Origin: Clavibacter sp. VKM Ac-2873
Lineage (GTDB): Bacteria > Actinomycetota > Actinomycetes > Actinomycetales > Microbacteriaceae
NCBI RefSeq assembly: GCF_015351075.1
Contig: NZ_JADKRS010000003.1
Coordinates: forward strand, 124,001 to 188,000
DNA: 64,000 bases
Direction of reading: 5' to 3'
Each line of letters opens with the position of its first letter. Position 1 is the first letter of the stretch. The position numbers and the translations under genes are program-made. Under the pieces are notes generated by a model, which did no database searches, had not been told where the DNA came from, and saw only the letters and a program-made list of their open reading frames with translations. Shown piece after piece: positions 49,846 to 59,022 of the stretch.

Positions 49846-51752
49846 CCGGCGACGCCGGAGGCCGCCCGCTGCGCGTCGTCGTCTGCGGCACCGGCTTCGG
49901 CCGCATCCACCTCCGGGCCGTCGGGGCCGTGCCCGGGCTCCGGCTCGCCGGGATCCTCGCGCGCGGCGGCGACGCATCCCGCGCCCTCGCGGCCGAGCAC
50001 GGCGTGCCGCTCTGGACCGACGTCGCCGAGCTGCCCGCCGACGTCGACGTGGCGTCGGTGGCCGTCGGCTCCGCGGTGCAGGGCGGGCCCGGGACCGACC
50101 TCGTGCTGGCGCTGCTCGCCCGCGGGATCCACGTGCTGCAGGAGCACCCGGCGCACCCCGACGAGATCACCGCGGCCGCCCGCGCGGCGCGGAGGGCCGG
50201 CGTGCGCTACCGCCTCTCGACCCACTACCGGCACGTGCGGGCGACGCGCGGCTTCCTCGCGTCGGCGGAGCGGCTGCGGGCCAGGAGCCCGCTCGTGCAC
50301 GTGGACGCCGCGGGTCCCGTGCACCTGCTGCAGCCGCTCGTCGACGTCCTCGGACTCGCGGTCGGCGGGCTCCGGCCGTGGGCGTTCGCGGATCCCGTGC
50401 CCCGCCCGCGCGAGCTGACCGCGCTGGAGGCCCGGCCGTCGCCGCTCACGGCGATCGAGGGCGTGGTCGGCGGCATCCCCCTCTCGCTGCGGATCCACGA
50501 CGAGCTGCACCCCGCGGACCGCGACAACCACGCGCTGCTCTGGCCGCGCATCGCGCTCGCGTCGGAGGCCGGCGTGCTCACGCTCGCCGACGTGCACGGG
50601 CCCGTCACCTGGAGCCCGGCCCTGTTCACCCGGCGCGACGCGGCCGGCCGGCTCGACCTCGACGGGGATCCCGCCCGGCGCGCCCTGCCGCGCCTCTCCT
50701 CCTGGCCGGACGCGCCCGCCCCGACCGCGGGCGACCTCTTCGACGAGGTGTGGCCGGATGCGGTCGCGCACGCGCTCGGGCTGCTCGTGGCGGAGATCCG
50801 CGCGGGTGACGGCGACGCCCTCCGCGCCGCGCAGGCCGACATCACGATGGCGCGCGCGTGGGTGGACCTCACGCGACGCCTCGGCCCGCCGCGGAGCATC
50901 CGGCCGGGCGAGCCGCCGCGGGTGACGGCCGCGGCGATCCTGCCCGCTGCGGAACCGGCGCCCGCGCGCGGGGCGGGCGCGCTCGCGTCCCCCGACCCTG
51001 CGCCGGCCGATCCCTACGGACCCGCGGCCGAGCTCTTCGACCTCGCCGCCGCCGCGCACGCCGAGCTCACGGCCGCCGCCGTCTGCCGCCTCCTCGACGG
51101 CCGCGACCTGTCGCGGGCGCCCGTGCTCGACATCGGCGCGGGGACGGGCGTCGTGATCCGGGCCGTCGCGCGCGCCCATCCCGAGGCGCGCGTGGTGGCG
51201 GCCGAGCCGTCGGAGCCGCTGCGGGCGGTGCTCACCGCGCGGATCCTCGACGCCCCCGGCCTGCAGGAGCGCGTGACAGTGACCGCGGGATCCGCGCCGG
51301 ACCTCGAGCTGCCCGACCGCCTCTCCGCCGTGCTCCTCTGCGGCGTGCTCGGCCATCTCGATCCGGGGCAGCGCGCCCGCCTCTGGGCGCGCATCGCCGA
51401 GCGGCTGCTGCCGGACGGGGTCGTCGTCGTCGAGACGATGGGCCTCGAGCCCGGGGCGCGCGTGCCCGAGTCGCGGCTCGCGCGCACGCAGGTGGGCGAT
51501 GACGAGGTCGAGTGGTGGTTCCGCGCGGATCCCGCGCCCGACGGCCTCCTCGCCCTCCGCACGCGCTGGCGCATGCGCGAGCCCGACGGCCGCGAGCGCG
51601 AGGTGCACGACGCGTACTCGTGGGATCCGGTGGGACTGGAGGCGCTCGCCCGGGAGGCCGGCATGGACCTCGTGCGCGTGCCCGCCGCCGCGGGCGCGTC
51701 GCTGCCGCTCGGTGCGCTCGTGCCGCGGGAGGCGGATCCGCCCGCCGGCTGA
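49842..51752 (+). CDS. Thiazolinyl imide reductase fused to SAM methyltransferase
   Basis: 636 residues. Residues 1-375 match Irp3/YbtU/PchG reductases of the Gfo/Idh/MocA type: VVVCGTGFGRIHLRAV, GIHVLQEHPAHPDEI and RYRLSTHYRHV. They reduce one thiazoline to thiazolidine on the NRPS. After an Ala/Pro linker (about 365-390) a class I methyltransferase follows, with VLDIGAGTGVVIRAVA (about residue 428), VVAAEPSE and LLCGVLGHLDPGQRARLW. The two are usually separate proteins. GTG overlaps the upstream stop, after GGAGGACC. The methyltransferase half is a paralogue of the stand-alone protein at 52681-53445. Confidence 0.9.
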   Translation: MTGDAGGRPLRVVVCGTGFGRIHLRAVGAVPGLRLAGILARGGDASRALAAEHGVPLWTDVAELPADVDVASVAVGSAVQGGPGTDLVLALLARGIHVLQEHPAHPDEITAAARAARRAGVRYRLSTHYRHVRATRGFLASAERLRARSPLVHVDAAGPVHLLQPLVDVLGLAVGGLRPWAFADPVPRPRELTALEARPSPLTAIEGVVGGIPLSLRIHDELHPADRDNHALLWPRIALASEAGVLTLADVHGPVTWSPALFTRRDAAGRLDLDGDPARRALPRLSSWPDAPAPTAGDLFDEVWPDAVAHALGLLVAEIRAGDGDALRAAQADITMARAWVDLTRRLGPPRSIRPGEPPRVTAAAILPAAEPAPARGAGALASPDPAPADPYGPAAELFDLAAAAHAELTAAAVCRLLDGRDLSRAPVLDIGAGTGVVIRAVARAHPEARVVAAEPSEPLRAVLTARILDAPGLQERVTVTAGSAPDLELPDRLSAVLLCGVLGHLDPGQRARLWARIAERLLPDGVVVVETMGLEPGARVPESRLARTQVGDDEVEWWFRADPAPDGLLALRTRWRMREPDGREREVHDAYSWDPVGLEALAREAGMDLVRVPAAAGASLPLGALVPREADPPAG

Positions 51753-51790
51753 GGCGCCCCTCCACACCACGGTGGACCCTTATCGCGCAT

Positions 51791-51802
51791 CATTCTCAAC
51801 AA
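51791..51802. promoter_or_regulatory. Shared 12-nt element with the NRPS promoter box
   Basis: CATTCTCAACAA occurs here and at 36193-36204. Here it covers one half of the Fur/Zur-like box (TGAGAATGAT on the minus strand); the other half is degenerate. It lies in the only sizeable gap (95 nt) of the right arm, 45 nt before the thioesterase start. This marks a second, probably co-regulated promoter. Confidence 0.5.
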
Positions 51803-51847
51803 GGGCTACGCTTCACCCCGACCACCACCGCTGCAAGGAGCCGCACC

Positions 51848-52684
51848 ATGATCGAGACCCCGCGCGCCGAGGACGGCTGGCTGCGGCGCATCGCCGCGGC
51901 ACCCGACGCCCGCATCCGCCTGGTCTGCCTGCCGCACGCCGGCGGCGCGGCCTCCGCCTACCGCGGCTGGGCCCCCTTCGTGCCGCGGGGCGTCGAGGTC
52001 GTCGCGGTGCAGTACCCGGGCCGTGGCGACCGCTACGGGGATCCGCTCTGCCCCGACCTCGACGCGCTCGCCGCCGACGTCGCGACAGCCGTCGACGCGA
52101 TGCCCGGCCGCCTGCCCGTCGTGCTCTTCGGGCACAGCATGGGCGCCCTCGTCGCCTACGAGACCGCGCGCGTCCTCGCCGCGCGCGGCCGCCCCGCCGT
52201 CCGGCTCGTCGTGTCGGGACGCCGCGCGCCGACCGTGCGGTGGGGCGGCACCCTGCACCGGCAGGACGACGCCGCGCTCCTCGCCGACCTCGAGCGGCAC
52301 GGCGGGACCGCGCCCGAGCTCCTCGCCGACGACGACATGCGGCGCACCGTGCTCGACTGCCTGCGCGACGACTACCGGCTCGTGGAGACGCACCGCACCG
52401 CACCGGGACCCGGGCCCGGCTGCCCGGTGAGCGTGTTCAGCGGCGACGCGGATCCCGAGCTGCACCCGGCGGAGGCCGAGGCGTGGCACCGGCTCGGCGA
52501 CGCCGACGGCGACGCCGACGACGACGGCCGCACCGCGGGCGCGGGGACCGACGACGGCCTCCGCGTGTTCCGCGGCGGCCACTTCTACCTGGCCGAGCGG
52601 CCGGCAGAGGTGGTGGAGGCGATCGTGTCCCTGCTGGATCCCGCGCTCGCGTTCCCCGCCGCCGCGGAGGCGATGTTCCCGTGA
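51848..52684 (+). CDS. Type II thioesterase
   Basis: 278 residues, alpha/beta hydrolase that clears misprimed or stalled carrier domains (YbtT/PchC role). LVCLPHAGGAASAYRGW and VAVQYPGRGDRYGDP open the fold, LFGHSMGALVAYE holds the Ser nucleophile, SGDADPEL the Asp region and GGHFYL the His. An Asp/Gly-rich insertion lies before the last strand. AAGGAG precedes the ATG. First gene of the TE-MT-ABC-ABC unit with its own promoter region. Confidence 0.92.
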   Translation: MIETPRAEDGWLRRIAAAPDARIRLVCLPHAGGAASAYRGWAPFVPRGVEVVAVQYPGRGDRYGDPLCPDLDALAADVATAVDAMPGRLPVVLFGHSMGALVAYETARVLAARGRPAVRLVVSGRRAPTVRWGGTLHRQDDAALLADLERHGGTAPELLADDDMRRTVLDCLRDDYRLVETHRTAPGPGPGCPVSVFSGDADPELHPAEAEAWHRLGDADGDADDDGRTAGAGTDDGLRVFRGGHFYLAERPAEVVEAIVSLLDPALAFPAAAEAMFP

Positions 52685-53445
52685 CGCTCGAGCTCCAGGA
52701 CTACTCCCCGGGCGCGGAGTTCTACGACCTCGTGGCGCGGCGCCACACGGAGGCGCTCGCGGGCGTGCTCGCCGAGGCGCTGGCGGGCGCCCCGGCGGGC
52801 GCGGCCGCCGACGCCTCCGCCGACGCCGGGACCGGGACCGTCGTCGAGCTCGGCGCGGGCACCGGTCGCGTCACGCGCCTGCTCGCCGAGCTCGTCCCCG
52901 GATCGCCGATCCTCGCCGCGGAGCCCTCCCCTGTGATGCGCGCCGTGCTGCGCAGCCGCGTGCACGAGGATCCCGCGCTCCGCCGCCGGGTCACCGTCCG
53001 CCCCGAGACGGCCCAGGAGCTCCCGCTGCCCGACCGGATCCGCGCGGTCGTGCTCATCGGCGTCGCCGGCCACATCGGGAGCGACGACCGCGCCGACCTC
53101 TGGCGCCGCTGCCTCGCGCGCCTGGTCCCCGGCGGCGTGGTCGTCGTCGACCTCATGGGGACGAGCGCGCGCACCCTCCCGCCGACCCGCCTCCTGCGCG
53201 AGCGCATCGGCACCCAGACCTACGAGTGGTGGACCACGGCCGAGCCCGGCCGCGACGGCGCCACCCGATTCACCACCCGGTGGCTCGTGCTCGACGGCGA
53301 GCGGACGGTGCGCGAGGTCCGAGGAGGATACGAATGGCACAGCCTGGACCCGGCGACGCTCGCACGGGAGGCGGGCCGGTCGTGGACCGTGCTCCGCGGC
53401 GGGGCCGCGGACGCGGCGACCGAGGTCGCGGTGCTCCGCGCATGA
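52681..53445 (+). CDS. SAM-dependent methyltransferase, paralogue of fused domain
   Basis: 254 residues. VVELGAGTGRVTRLLAE is the SAM motif; ILAAEPSPVMRAVL and VLIGVAGHIGSDDRADLW follow. The central part aligns well by eye with the C-terminal half of the 49842-51752 protein (GVAGHI against GVLGHL, VPGGVVVVDLMG against LPDGVVVVETMG), so one arose from the other. GTG overlaps the thioesterase stop and its own stop overlaps the ABC gene. Target atom on the metallophore unknown. Confidence 0.87.
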   Translation: MTLELQDYSPGAEFYDLVARRHTEALAGVLAEALAGAPAGAAADASADAGTGTVVELGAGTGRVTRLLAELVPGSPILAAEPSPVMRAVLRSRVHEDPALRRRVTVRPETAQELPLPDRIRAVVLIGVAGHIGSDDRADLWRRCLARLVPGGVVVVDLMGTSARTLPPTRLLRERIGTQTYEWWTTAEPGRDGATRFTTRWLVLDGERTVREVRGGYEWHSLDPATLAREAGRSWTVLRGGAADAATEVAVLRA

Positions 53446-55265
53446 CGGACGCGGGAGACGCCGCCGCCGCGACCGAGCCGCCCGCGACGGTGGCGGGTTC
53501 CGTCCGGGCGGTCCGCGGCCGGCTGGCGGCGGCCGTCCTGGTGCAGGCGGTCGCCTCCGCGAGCGGGCTCGCGGCCGTCGTGGCGGTCGCCGAGATCGGC
53601 CGGTCCGCCGTCGCCGACCCCGGCGGTCCGCCGCCATGGGGCGCGGTGGTCCTCGCCGCCGTCGCCGGCATCGCGGGCCTGCTGCTCGCCGCGGTCGCCG
53701 ACACGCTGACGCACCTCGCGGACGCCGACCTGCAGCTCGACCTGCGGCGCCGGATCGTAGCCCGGCTCGGCCGCGTCCCGCTCTCCTGGTTCGACGACCA
53801 CGACGCCGGCCGGGTGCGCCAGGCCGTGCAGCAGGACGTGGCCGCGCTGCACGCCCTCGTCGCGCACACGCTGCTCGACGTCACGCGGCTCGTCGTCGTC
53901 ACCGTCGCGTCGCTCGTCTACCTCCTCGCGCTCGACGTGCCGCTCGCGCTCGTGTGCCTCCTCCCGCTCGTCGCGGGCGTCGTCCTCTTCGCGCGGGCGA
54001 TGGCGGGCGCGATGTCGTCCATGGCGGAGTACGGGCGCGCGTCGGCCGAGATCGCGGGCAGCGTGGTGGAGTTCGCCGACGGGATCCAGGTGGTGCGCTC
54101 CTTCGGCCGGCCGGGCCGCGCGCACGCCCGCTACCTGCACGCGGTCGACGCGTTCGCCGCGTTCTTCGGCGCCTGGGTCGCGCGCACGACCGCGGCCACG
54201 ACCGCGTCCTGGCTGACCGCCTCGCCGATCGGCGTGCTCGCCCTCGTCGTCCCCGTCGGCGGCGCGATGGTCGCGGCCGGCGCGCTGCCCGCCGCGGACC
54301 TCGCGCCGTTCCTCCTGCTGGCCCCCGCGATGGCGGCGCCCGTGGGCGCCATCGGCCCGCGCGCGCAGGCCATCCGCGGCGCCGTCGACGCGGCGGCCTC
54401 CGTCGACGAGGTGCTGCGCGCGCCCGTCGAGCCCGCGGTCGCCGACCCGCGCGAGCCCGACGCCCGGAGCGGCGCGGGCCTCGTGCTCCGCGGCGTCTGC
54501 TTCTCCTACGACGGCGAGCGCGACGCGCTCCGGGACGTCGACCTCGACCTGGAGCCTGGATCCGTGACGGCCGTCGTCGGCCCCTCCGGCTCCGGCAAGT
54601 CCACGCTCGCGGCCCTCGTCTCCCGCCTGCGCCTGCCCACCCGCGGCACGCTCGAGCTCGGCGGCGTCGACGTGCGCGACGCGACCCCGGCGGCCTGGCA
54701 CGCCCAGGTCGGCTGCGTGCTGCAGGACACGGTGCTGCTGCGCGACACCGCCCTCGAGAACCTGCGGCTGGGGCGCCCCGACGCGCCGCTCGACGAGGTG
54801 CGCGCCGCCGCCCGGATCGCGCAGGTCGACGACGTCGTCGCGGCGCTCCCGGACGGCTACGCGACCGTGCTGGATCCGCGCGGCGGCCTCTCCGGCGGCG
54901 AGGCCCAGCGCATCGCCCTCGCCCGCGCGCTCGTCGCCGACTGCCCGGTGCTGGTGCTCGACGAGCCGATGGCGCACGCCGACCCGAGCACGGCCCGGCG
55001 CATGCAGCGCGCCCTCACCCTCGCGACCCGCGACCGGACCGTGCTGGTCGTCGCGCACCGGCTGGAGACGGTGGAGCACGCCGACCGCATCGTCGTGATG
55101 GACCAGGGCGGCGTCGCGGAGCAGGGCACGCACGCGGAGCTCCTGGCCCGCGACGGCCTGTACGCGCGGCTCCTCCGCGCGAGCGCGCCCGCGACGACCA
55201 GCACGAGCACGACGAGCACGACGAGCACGAGCACGAGCGCCGACACCCCCGGGGAGGACCGCTGA
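53442..55265 (+). CDS. ABC half-transporter, metallophore type (IrtA/YbtP-like)
   Basis: 607 residues, membrane domain then ATPase. Six hydrophobic segments lie in about residues 25-310. The ATPase has Walker A GPSGSGKST, signature LSGGEAQRIAL, Walker B LVLDEPMAHADPS and VVAHRLE. Although built like an exporter, such paired half-transporters (IrtAB, YbtPQ) import the loaded siderophore. The last 25 residues are a Thr/Ser run made by an ACGAGC-type repeat (about 55195-55240). ATG overlaps the upstream stop. It lacks the IrtA siderophore-interacting N-terminal domain. Confidence 0.92.
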   Translation: MTDAGDAAAATEPPATVAGSVRAVRGRLAAAVLVQAVASASGLAAVVAVAEIGRSAVADPGGPPPWGAVVLAAVAGIAGLLLAAVADTLTHLADADLQLDLRRRIVARLGRVPLSWFDDHDAGRVRQAVQQDVAALHALVAHTLLDVTRLVVVTVASLVYLLALDVPLALVCLLPLVAGVVLFARAMAGAMSSMAEYGRASAEIAGSVVEFADGIQVVRSFGRPGRAHARYLHAVDAFAAFFGAWVARTTAATTASWLTASPIGVLALVVPVGGAMVAAGALPAADLAPFLLLAPAMAAPVGAIGPRAQAIRGAVDAAASVDEVLRAPVEPAVADPREPDARSGAGLVLRGVCFSYDGERDALRDVDLDLEPGSVTAVVGPSGSGKSTLAALVSRLRLPTRGTLELGGVDVRDATPAAWHAQVGCVLQDTVLLRDTALENLRLGRPDAPLDEVRAAARIAQVDDVVAALPDGYATVLDPRGGLSGGEAQRIALARALVADCPVLVLDEPMAHADPSTARRMQRALTLATRDRTVLVVAHRLETVEHADRIVVMDQGGVAEQGTHAELLARDGLYARLLRASAPATTSTSTTSTTSTSTSADTPGEDR

Positions 55266-57007
55266 TGCGCGCGATCGACGACGTCCGGCGGACCCTGGGA
55301 CCGGACGGGGAACGGGAGCTGCGCCCGGTCGTGGCGCGCATGGTCGCCGCGTCCGTCCTGCACGGCGCGGCGGTCGTGGCCCTCGTGCCGGTGCTGGAGC
55401 GCCTCTTCGGGCCGGATCCGGCGTCCGCGTGGCCGTGGATCGCCCTGTTCCTCGTCCTCGCCGCCGCCCACCTCGCCGTGCAGGCGCGGGCGCAGGCGGC
55501 CGCGTTCGGCGCGGGCGTCCGGGCGGCGAACGCGCTGCACCACCGCATCGGCGACCACGTGGTGCGGCTCCCGCTGGCCTGGTTCGACGCCACCCACCGG
55601 GCGGAGCTCACGGCCGCCGCGGGCGGCAGCGTGCTCGCGTCGATGGGGGTGCCCGCCTACCTGCTGCGGCCGCTCATCACCGCGACCGTGGTGCCCGCCG
55701 TCATCGCGGTCGCGCTCCTGGTCCTGGATCCCCCGCTCGGCCTGGCGCTCGTCGTGCTCGCCCCCGTCCTCGTGCTGGCGCTCCGGGTCGGCGGCCGTAT
55801 CGCGGCGCGCGCCGACGCCGCCCGCGCGGCCGCGGACACGGGGATCGGCGAGCGCGTCGTGGAGTTCGCGCAGGCGCAGCACGTGCTGCGGGCGCACGGG
55901 CGCACCGGGCGCGACGCGGGCCTCGTCGACGCGATCCTCGTGCGGCACCGCGCCGCATCCCGCGCGCTCATCGGCCGCACCGTCGCGGGGCTGGTGGCGT
56001 TCGGCGGCGTCCTGCGCGGCGTGCTCGTCGTGGCCCTGGTCCTCGCGGTCGACCGCGTCGGCGGCGGCCCCGTCGACGCGGGGCGCACGGTCGCGACGCT
56101 CGTGCTCGTCTTCCACGCCGCCGATCTCGTGGGGCAGGGCGCGGAGCTCGCGGTCGGCGTGCGCGCGGCGCGGCGCGACCTCGGGGCCGTGGCCGGGATC
56201 CTCGACGCCGCCCCCATCCCCGAGCGGCCGCCCGGCACCACGCTCCGGCCCGTCGGCGCCGACGTGCAGCTCGACGTCGTGTCCTTCTCCTACCCGGGAT
56301 CCCGCGCGGCGGCGGTCTCGGGCCTCGACGTCGCGCTGCCCGCCGGCCGCATGACCGCGCTCGTCGGCCCCTCCGGATCCGGCAAGACGACGGTCGCCCG
56401 GCTCCTCGCCCGCGACGCCGACGTGACCGGCGGGGCCGTGCGCATCGGCGGGGTCGACGTGCGCGACATGGCGCTGGCCGACGTGGCGGCCTCCGTGTCG
56501 ACCGTGTTCCAGGACGTCCACCTGCTCGCGGGCACGCTCGGCGACAACGTGCGCCTCGCGGATCCGGACGCGGACGACGCCGCCGTGGCGGAGGCGCTCC
56601 GCCTCGCCGGCCTGCCGCTCGGCGACGGCCTCGACCTCGACACGCACGTGGGCGAGGGCGGCCGCCAGCTGTCGGGCGGACAGCGGCAGCGCGTGTCCAT
56701 CGCCCGCGTGCTGCTCGCGGACACGCCCGTCGTGGTCCTCGACGAGGCCACGGCGGCGCTCGACGCGGAGAGCGCCGCGGCCGTGGCGGAGGCGATCCGG
56801 CTCCTCCGCGGACGCCGCACCCTGCTCGTGATCGCGCACCGGCTCGACACCGTGCGGAGCGCCGACGAGATCCTCGTGCTCGACGGCGGTCGTCTCGTGC
56901 AGCGCGGCACGCACGACGCGCTCGCCGCGGAGCCGGGCGTCTACGCCGGGTTCCTCGACGACCTCGTCGCGTCCGACGGCTGGCGGGTGCGGGCCCGGTA
57001 CTCGTAG
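55265..57007 (+). CDS. ABC half-transporter, metallophore type (IrtB/YbtQ-like)
   Basis: 580 residues, partner of the preceding protein (TGATG overlap). Membrane segments lie at about residues 25-300. The ATPase has Walker A GPSGSGKTT, Q-loop VFQDVHLLAGTLGDNV, signature LSGGQRQRVSI, Walker B VVVLDEATAALDAES and the H-loop IAHRLD. Compared with the partner it has the fully canonical D-loop, so the two nucleotide sites may differ. The 3' end overlaps the convergent GNAT gene by 67 nt. Confidence 0.92.
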   Translation: MRAIDDVRRTLGPDGERELRPVVARMVAASVLHGAAVVALVPVLERLFGPDPASAWPWIALFLVLAAAHLAVQARAQAAAFGAGVRAANALHHRIGDHVVRLPLAWFDATHRAELTAAAGGSVLASMGVPAYLLRPLITATVVPAVIAVALLVLDPPLGLALVVLAPVLVLALRVGGRIAARADAARAAADTGIGERVVEFAQAQHVLRAHGRTGRDAGLVDAILVRHRAASRALIGRTVAGLVAFGGVLRGVLVVALVLAVDRVGGGPVDAGRTVATLVLVFHAADLVGQGAELAVGVRAARRDLGAVAGILDAAPIPERPPGTTLRPVGADVQLDVVSFSYPGSRAAAVSGLDVALPAGRMTALVGPSGSGKTTVARLLARDADVTGGAVRIGGVDVRDMALADVAASVSTVFQDVHLLAGTLGDNVRLADPDADDAAVAEALRLAGLPLGDGLDLDTHVGEGGRQLSGGQRQRVSIARVLLADTPVVVLDEATAALDAESAAAVAEAIRLLRGRRTLLVIAHRLDTVRSADEILVLDGGRLVQRGTHDALAAEPGVYAGFLDDLVASDGWRVRARYS

Positions 57008-57804
57008 CGCGACGCGGGCGCGAACCCGAGCCCGTCGTAGAGCGCCCGGGCGCCGTCGTTCTCGGCCACGACCTGCAGCCAGAGCGCGGTGATCCCCCGG
57101 TCGCGGCCGGCGTCCACCGCCGCCCCCAAGGCCGCGCGCGACAGGCCGCGGCGTCGGGCCTCGGGGCGCGTCGCGACGGCGAAGAGCCCGCCCCAGCTCC
57201 CGACGAGCGCGAGGCGCGCGGTGGCGAGCACGCGGTCGCCGTCGCCGTCACGCACGGCCGCGTAGACGGACGGGCCGCGCTCGAGGATCCGGCGCGCGAC
57301 GTCGAGCTCCGCGGGTCCGCCGCGCCCGTCGACGCTCCACCACGCGTCGAGCCAGGCCTCGTCGGGCGCGTCCGCGACCGTGATCCGGAGCGCGGGATCC
57401 GCGGGCGTCGCGTCCGCGAGGCGCCCCGCCACGGCGGCCGCGTCGGCCACCTGCACGAGCGTGCGCGCCTCGGCGGCGTAGCCGCGGGCCGCCAGCCGGG
57501 AGACCAGGTCGGCGGGCTCCGACGCGGGCGACACCTGCACGCAGGGGGCGATCCCGTGGGCGCGCGCGAACGCCTCGACCGCGTCCAGCGCGGCCTCCGG
57601 GTCGTCGACGGGGCCGACCGGGAGCGCCGAGTTCGCGCGCTTCGTCACGCCCCCGGCGGCGCGGAGGATCCAGCCCCCGTGCCGCTCGCGGTGCTCGGCC
57701 GGCCAGCCCCGGTCGGCGAGGTCGTCGAGCAGGGCCGCCGCGGCGCGCGGCTCCATCCCGAGCACCGCGGCGGCGGATGCGGCAGCGGATGCGGGAGCGC
57801 TCAC
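56941..57804 (-). CDS. GNAT-family N-acetyltransferase
   Basis: 287 residues. The C-terminal acetyl-CoA fold is seen in LFAVATRPEARRRGLSRAAL (Q/R-x-x-G-x-G/A-like motif) and ALYDGLGFAPASRYEYRAR. The N-terminal half is a second, degenerate GNAT-like domain. GTG at 57804 overlaps the dipeptidase stop (GTGA). The last 22 codons run into the 3' end of the ABC transporter gene on the other strand. Substrate unknown. Confidence 0.87.
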   Translation of the reverse strand: MSAPASAAASAAAVLGMEPRAAAALLDDLADRGWPAEHRERHGGWILRAAGGVTKRANSALPVGPVDDPEAALDAVEAFARAHGIAPCVQVSPASEPADLVSRLAARGYAAEARTLVQVADAAAVAGRLADATPADPALRITVADAPDEAWLDAWWSVDGRGGPAELDVARRILERGPSVYAAVRDGDGDRVLATARLALVGSWGGLFAVATRPEARRRGLSRAALGAAVDAGRDRGITALWLQVVAENDGARALYDGLGFAPASRYEYRARTRQPSDATRSSRNPA

Positions 57805-59015
57805 GCCAGCGCCCCCGCGTCCGCCGCCCCGCGGGACACGTCGTCGTCCGCGTCCGCCGCCCGCAGCACCCGCAGCGCGTTGCCGCCCGCGAGCGCGCGG
57901 AGGTCGTCGTCCGACCAGCCGCGCTCGGCGAGCGCCGCGATGAGCGCCGGGTACCGCGACACGTCCTCGAGCCCGTCCGGCGTGCGGTCGATGCCGTCGT
58001 AGTCGCCGCCGAGGCCCACGTGCCGGGGCCCGGCGACCTCGCGGATCCGCTCCACGTGCCGCACGACGTCGGCGAGCGTCGCGCGCGGCCGCTCCCCCGG
58101 TCGACGGGCGGCGACGGCCTGCACGCCCTCGTGGTCGCGCGGATCCACGCCATCCGCCACGGCCAGCGCGAGCGTCTCCTCGTGCCAGGCCGCCACCGCG
58201 GGCGACACGAACTGCGGCACGAAGGTGGCCATGCAGACGCCGCCGTTCGCGGGCAGCGACGCGAGCACGTCGTCGGGCACGTTGCGCGGCACGTCGCACG
58301 CGGCGCGCGCCCCCGAGTGGCTGAACAGCACCGGCCGCCGGGCGATCCGCAGCGCGTGCCGCATCACGTCGGCCGACACGTGCGAGAGGTCGACGAGCAT
58401 GCCGATCCGCTCCATCTCGGCGACGACGCGCTCGCCCGCCGGGCTCAGCCCGTGGTGCACGGGCGCGTCGGTGGCGGAGTCGGCCCACGCCACGTTCGCG
58501 TTGTGCGTGAGCGTCATGTAGCGCACGCCGAGCGCGCGCATGGTCCGGAGCGCGCCGAGGGATCCGCCGATCGAGTGGCCGCCCTCCATGCCGAGGAGCG
58601 ACGCGACGCGGCCGGAGGCGACGACGCGGTCGACGTCGTCGGCCGTCACGGCGAGCGCGAGCCGGTCCGGATGCGCGGCGACGAGGCGGCGCACCACGTC
58701 GATCTGCTCGAGGGTGGAGCGCACGGGGTCGATGCCCGGGAGGTCCGGCACCCACACCGACCAGAACTGGGCCGCCATCCGGCCGCGGGCCAGGCGCGGC
58801 AGGTCGGTGTGCAGCCCCGGCACGGCATCCTCGACGGCGAGGCGCGCGATCACGTCGTCGCCGACGGAGGCGCTCGGCCCGCCCTCCCGCACCGCGCGCT
58901 CGCGGAGCGCCCAGGCGAGGTCGTCGTGGCCGTCGACGATCCCCTGCGCGTCGAGCAGGCGACCCACGCGGTCGGCGAGGGCGTCGGGTGCGGAAGGGGC
59001 GGGCGCGTCCGTCAT
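57801..59015 (-). CDS. Membrane dipeptidase (M19 family)
   Basis: 404 residues, zinc-dependent dipeptidase. IVDGHDDLAW supplies the His-x-Asp ligands, LLGMEGGHSIGGSL the bridging Glu, MLVDLSHVSADVM and VLFSHSGARAACDVPRN the further His ligands, and HVGLGGDYDGI the Asp. No signal peptide or anchor is visible, so despite the family name it is probably cytoplasmic. It forms a minus-strand run with the GNAT gene and, 7 nt upstream, the aldo/keto reductase. Confidence 0.93.
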   Translation of the reverse strand: MTDAPAPSAPDALADRVGRLLDAQGIVDGHDDLAWALRERAVREGGPSASVGDDVIARLAVEDAVPGLHTDLPRLARGRMAAQFWSVWVPDLPGIDPVRSTLEQIDVVRRLVAAHPDRLALAVTADDVDRVVASGRVASLLGMEGGHSIGGSLGALRTMRALGVRYMTLTHNANVAWADSATDAPVHHGLSPAGERVVAEMERIGMLVDLSHVSADVMRHALRIARRPVLFSHSGARAACDVPRNVPDDVLASLPANGGVCMATFVPQFVSPAVAAWHEETLALAVADGVDPRDHEGVQAVAARRPGERPRATLADVVRHVERIREVAGPRHVGLGGDYDGIDRTPDGLEDVSRYPALIAALAERGWSDDDLRALAGGNALRVLRAADADDDVSRGAADAGALA

Positions 59016-59022
59016 CCGCGGA

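Noticed and set aside
55195-55240. CRISPR or regulatory repeat array
   Set aside because: It is a short in-frame ACGAGC/ACGACG simple repeat coding Thr/Ser at the C-terminus of the ABC protein, with no spacers.
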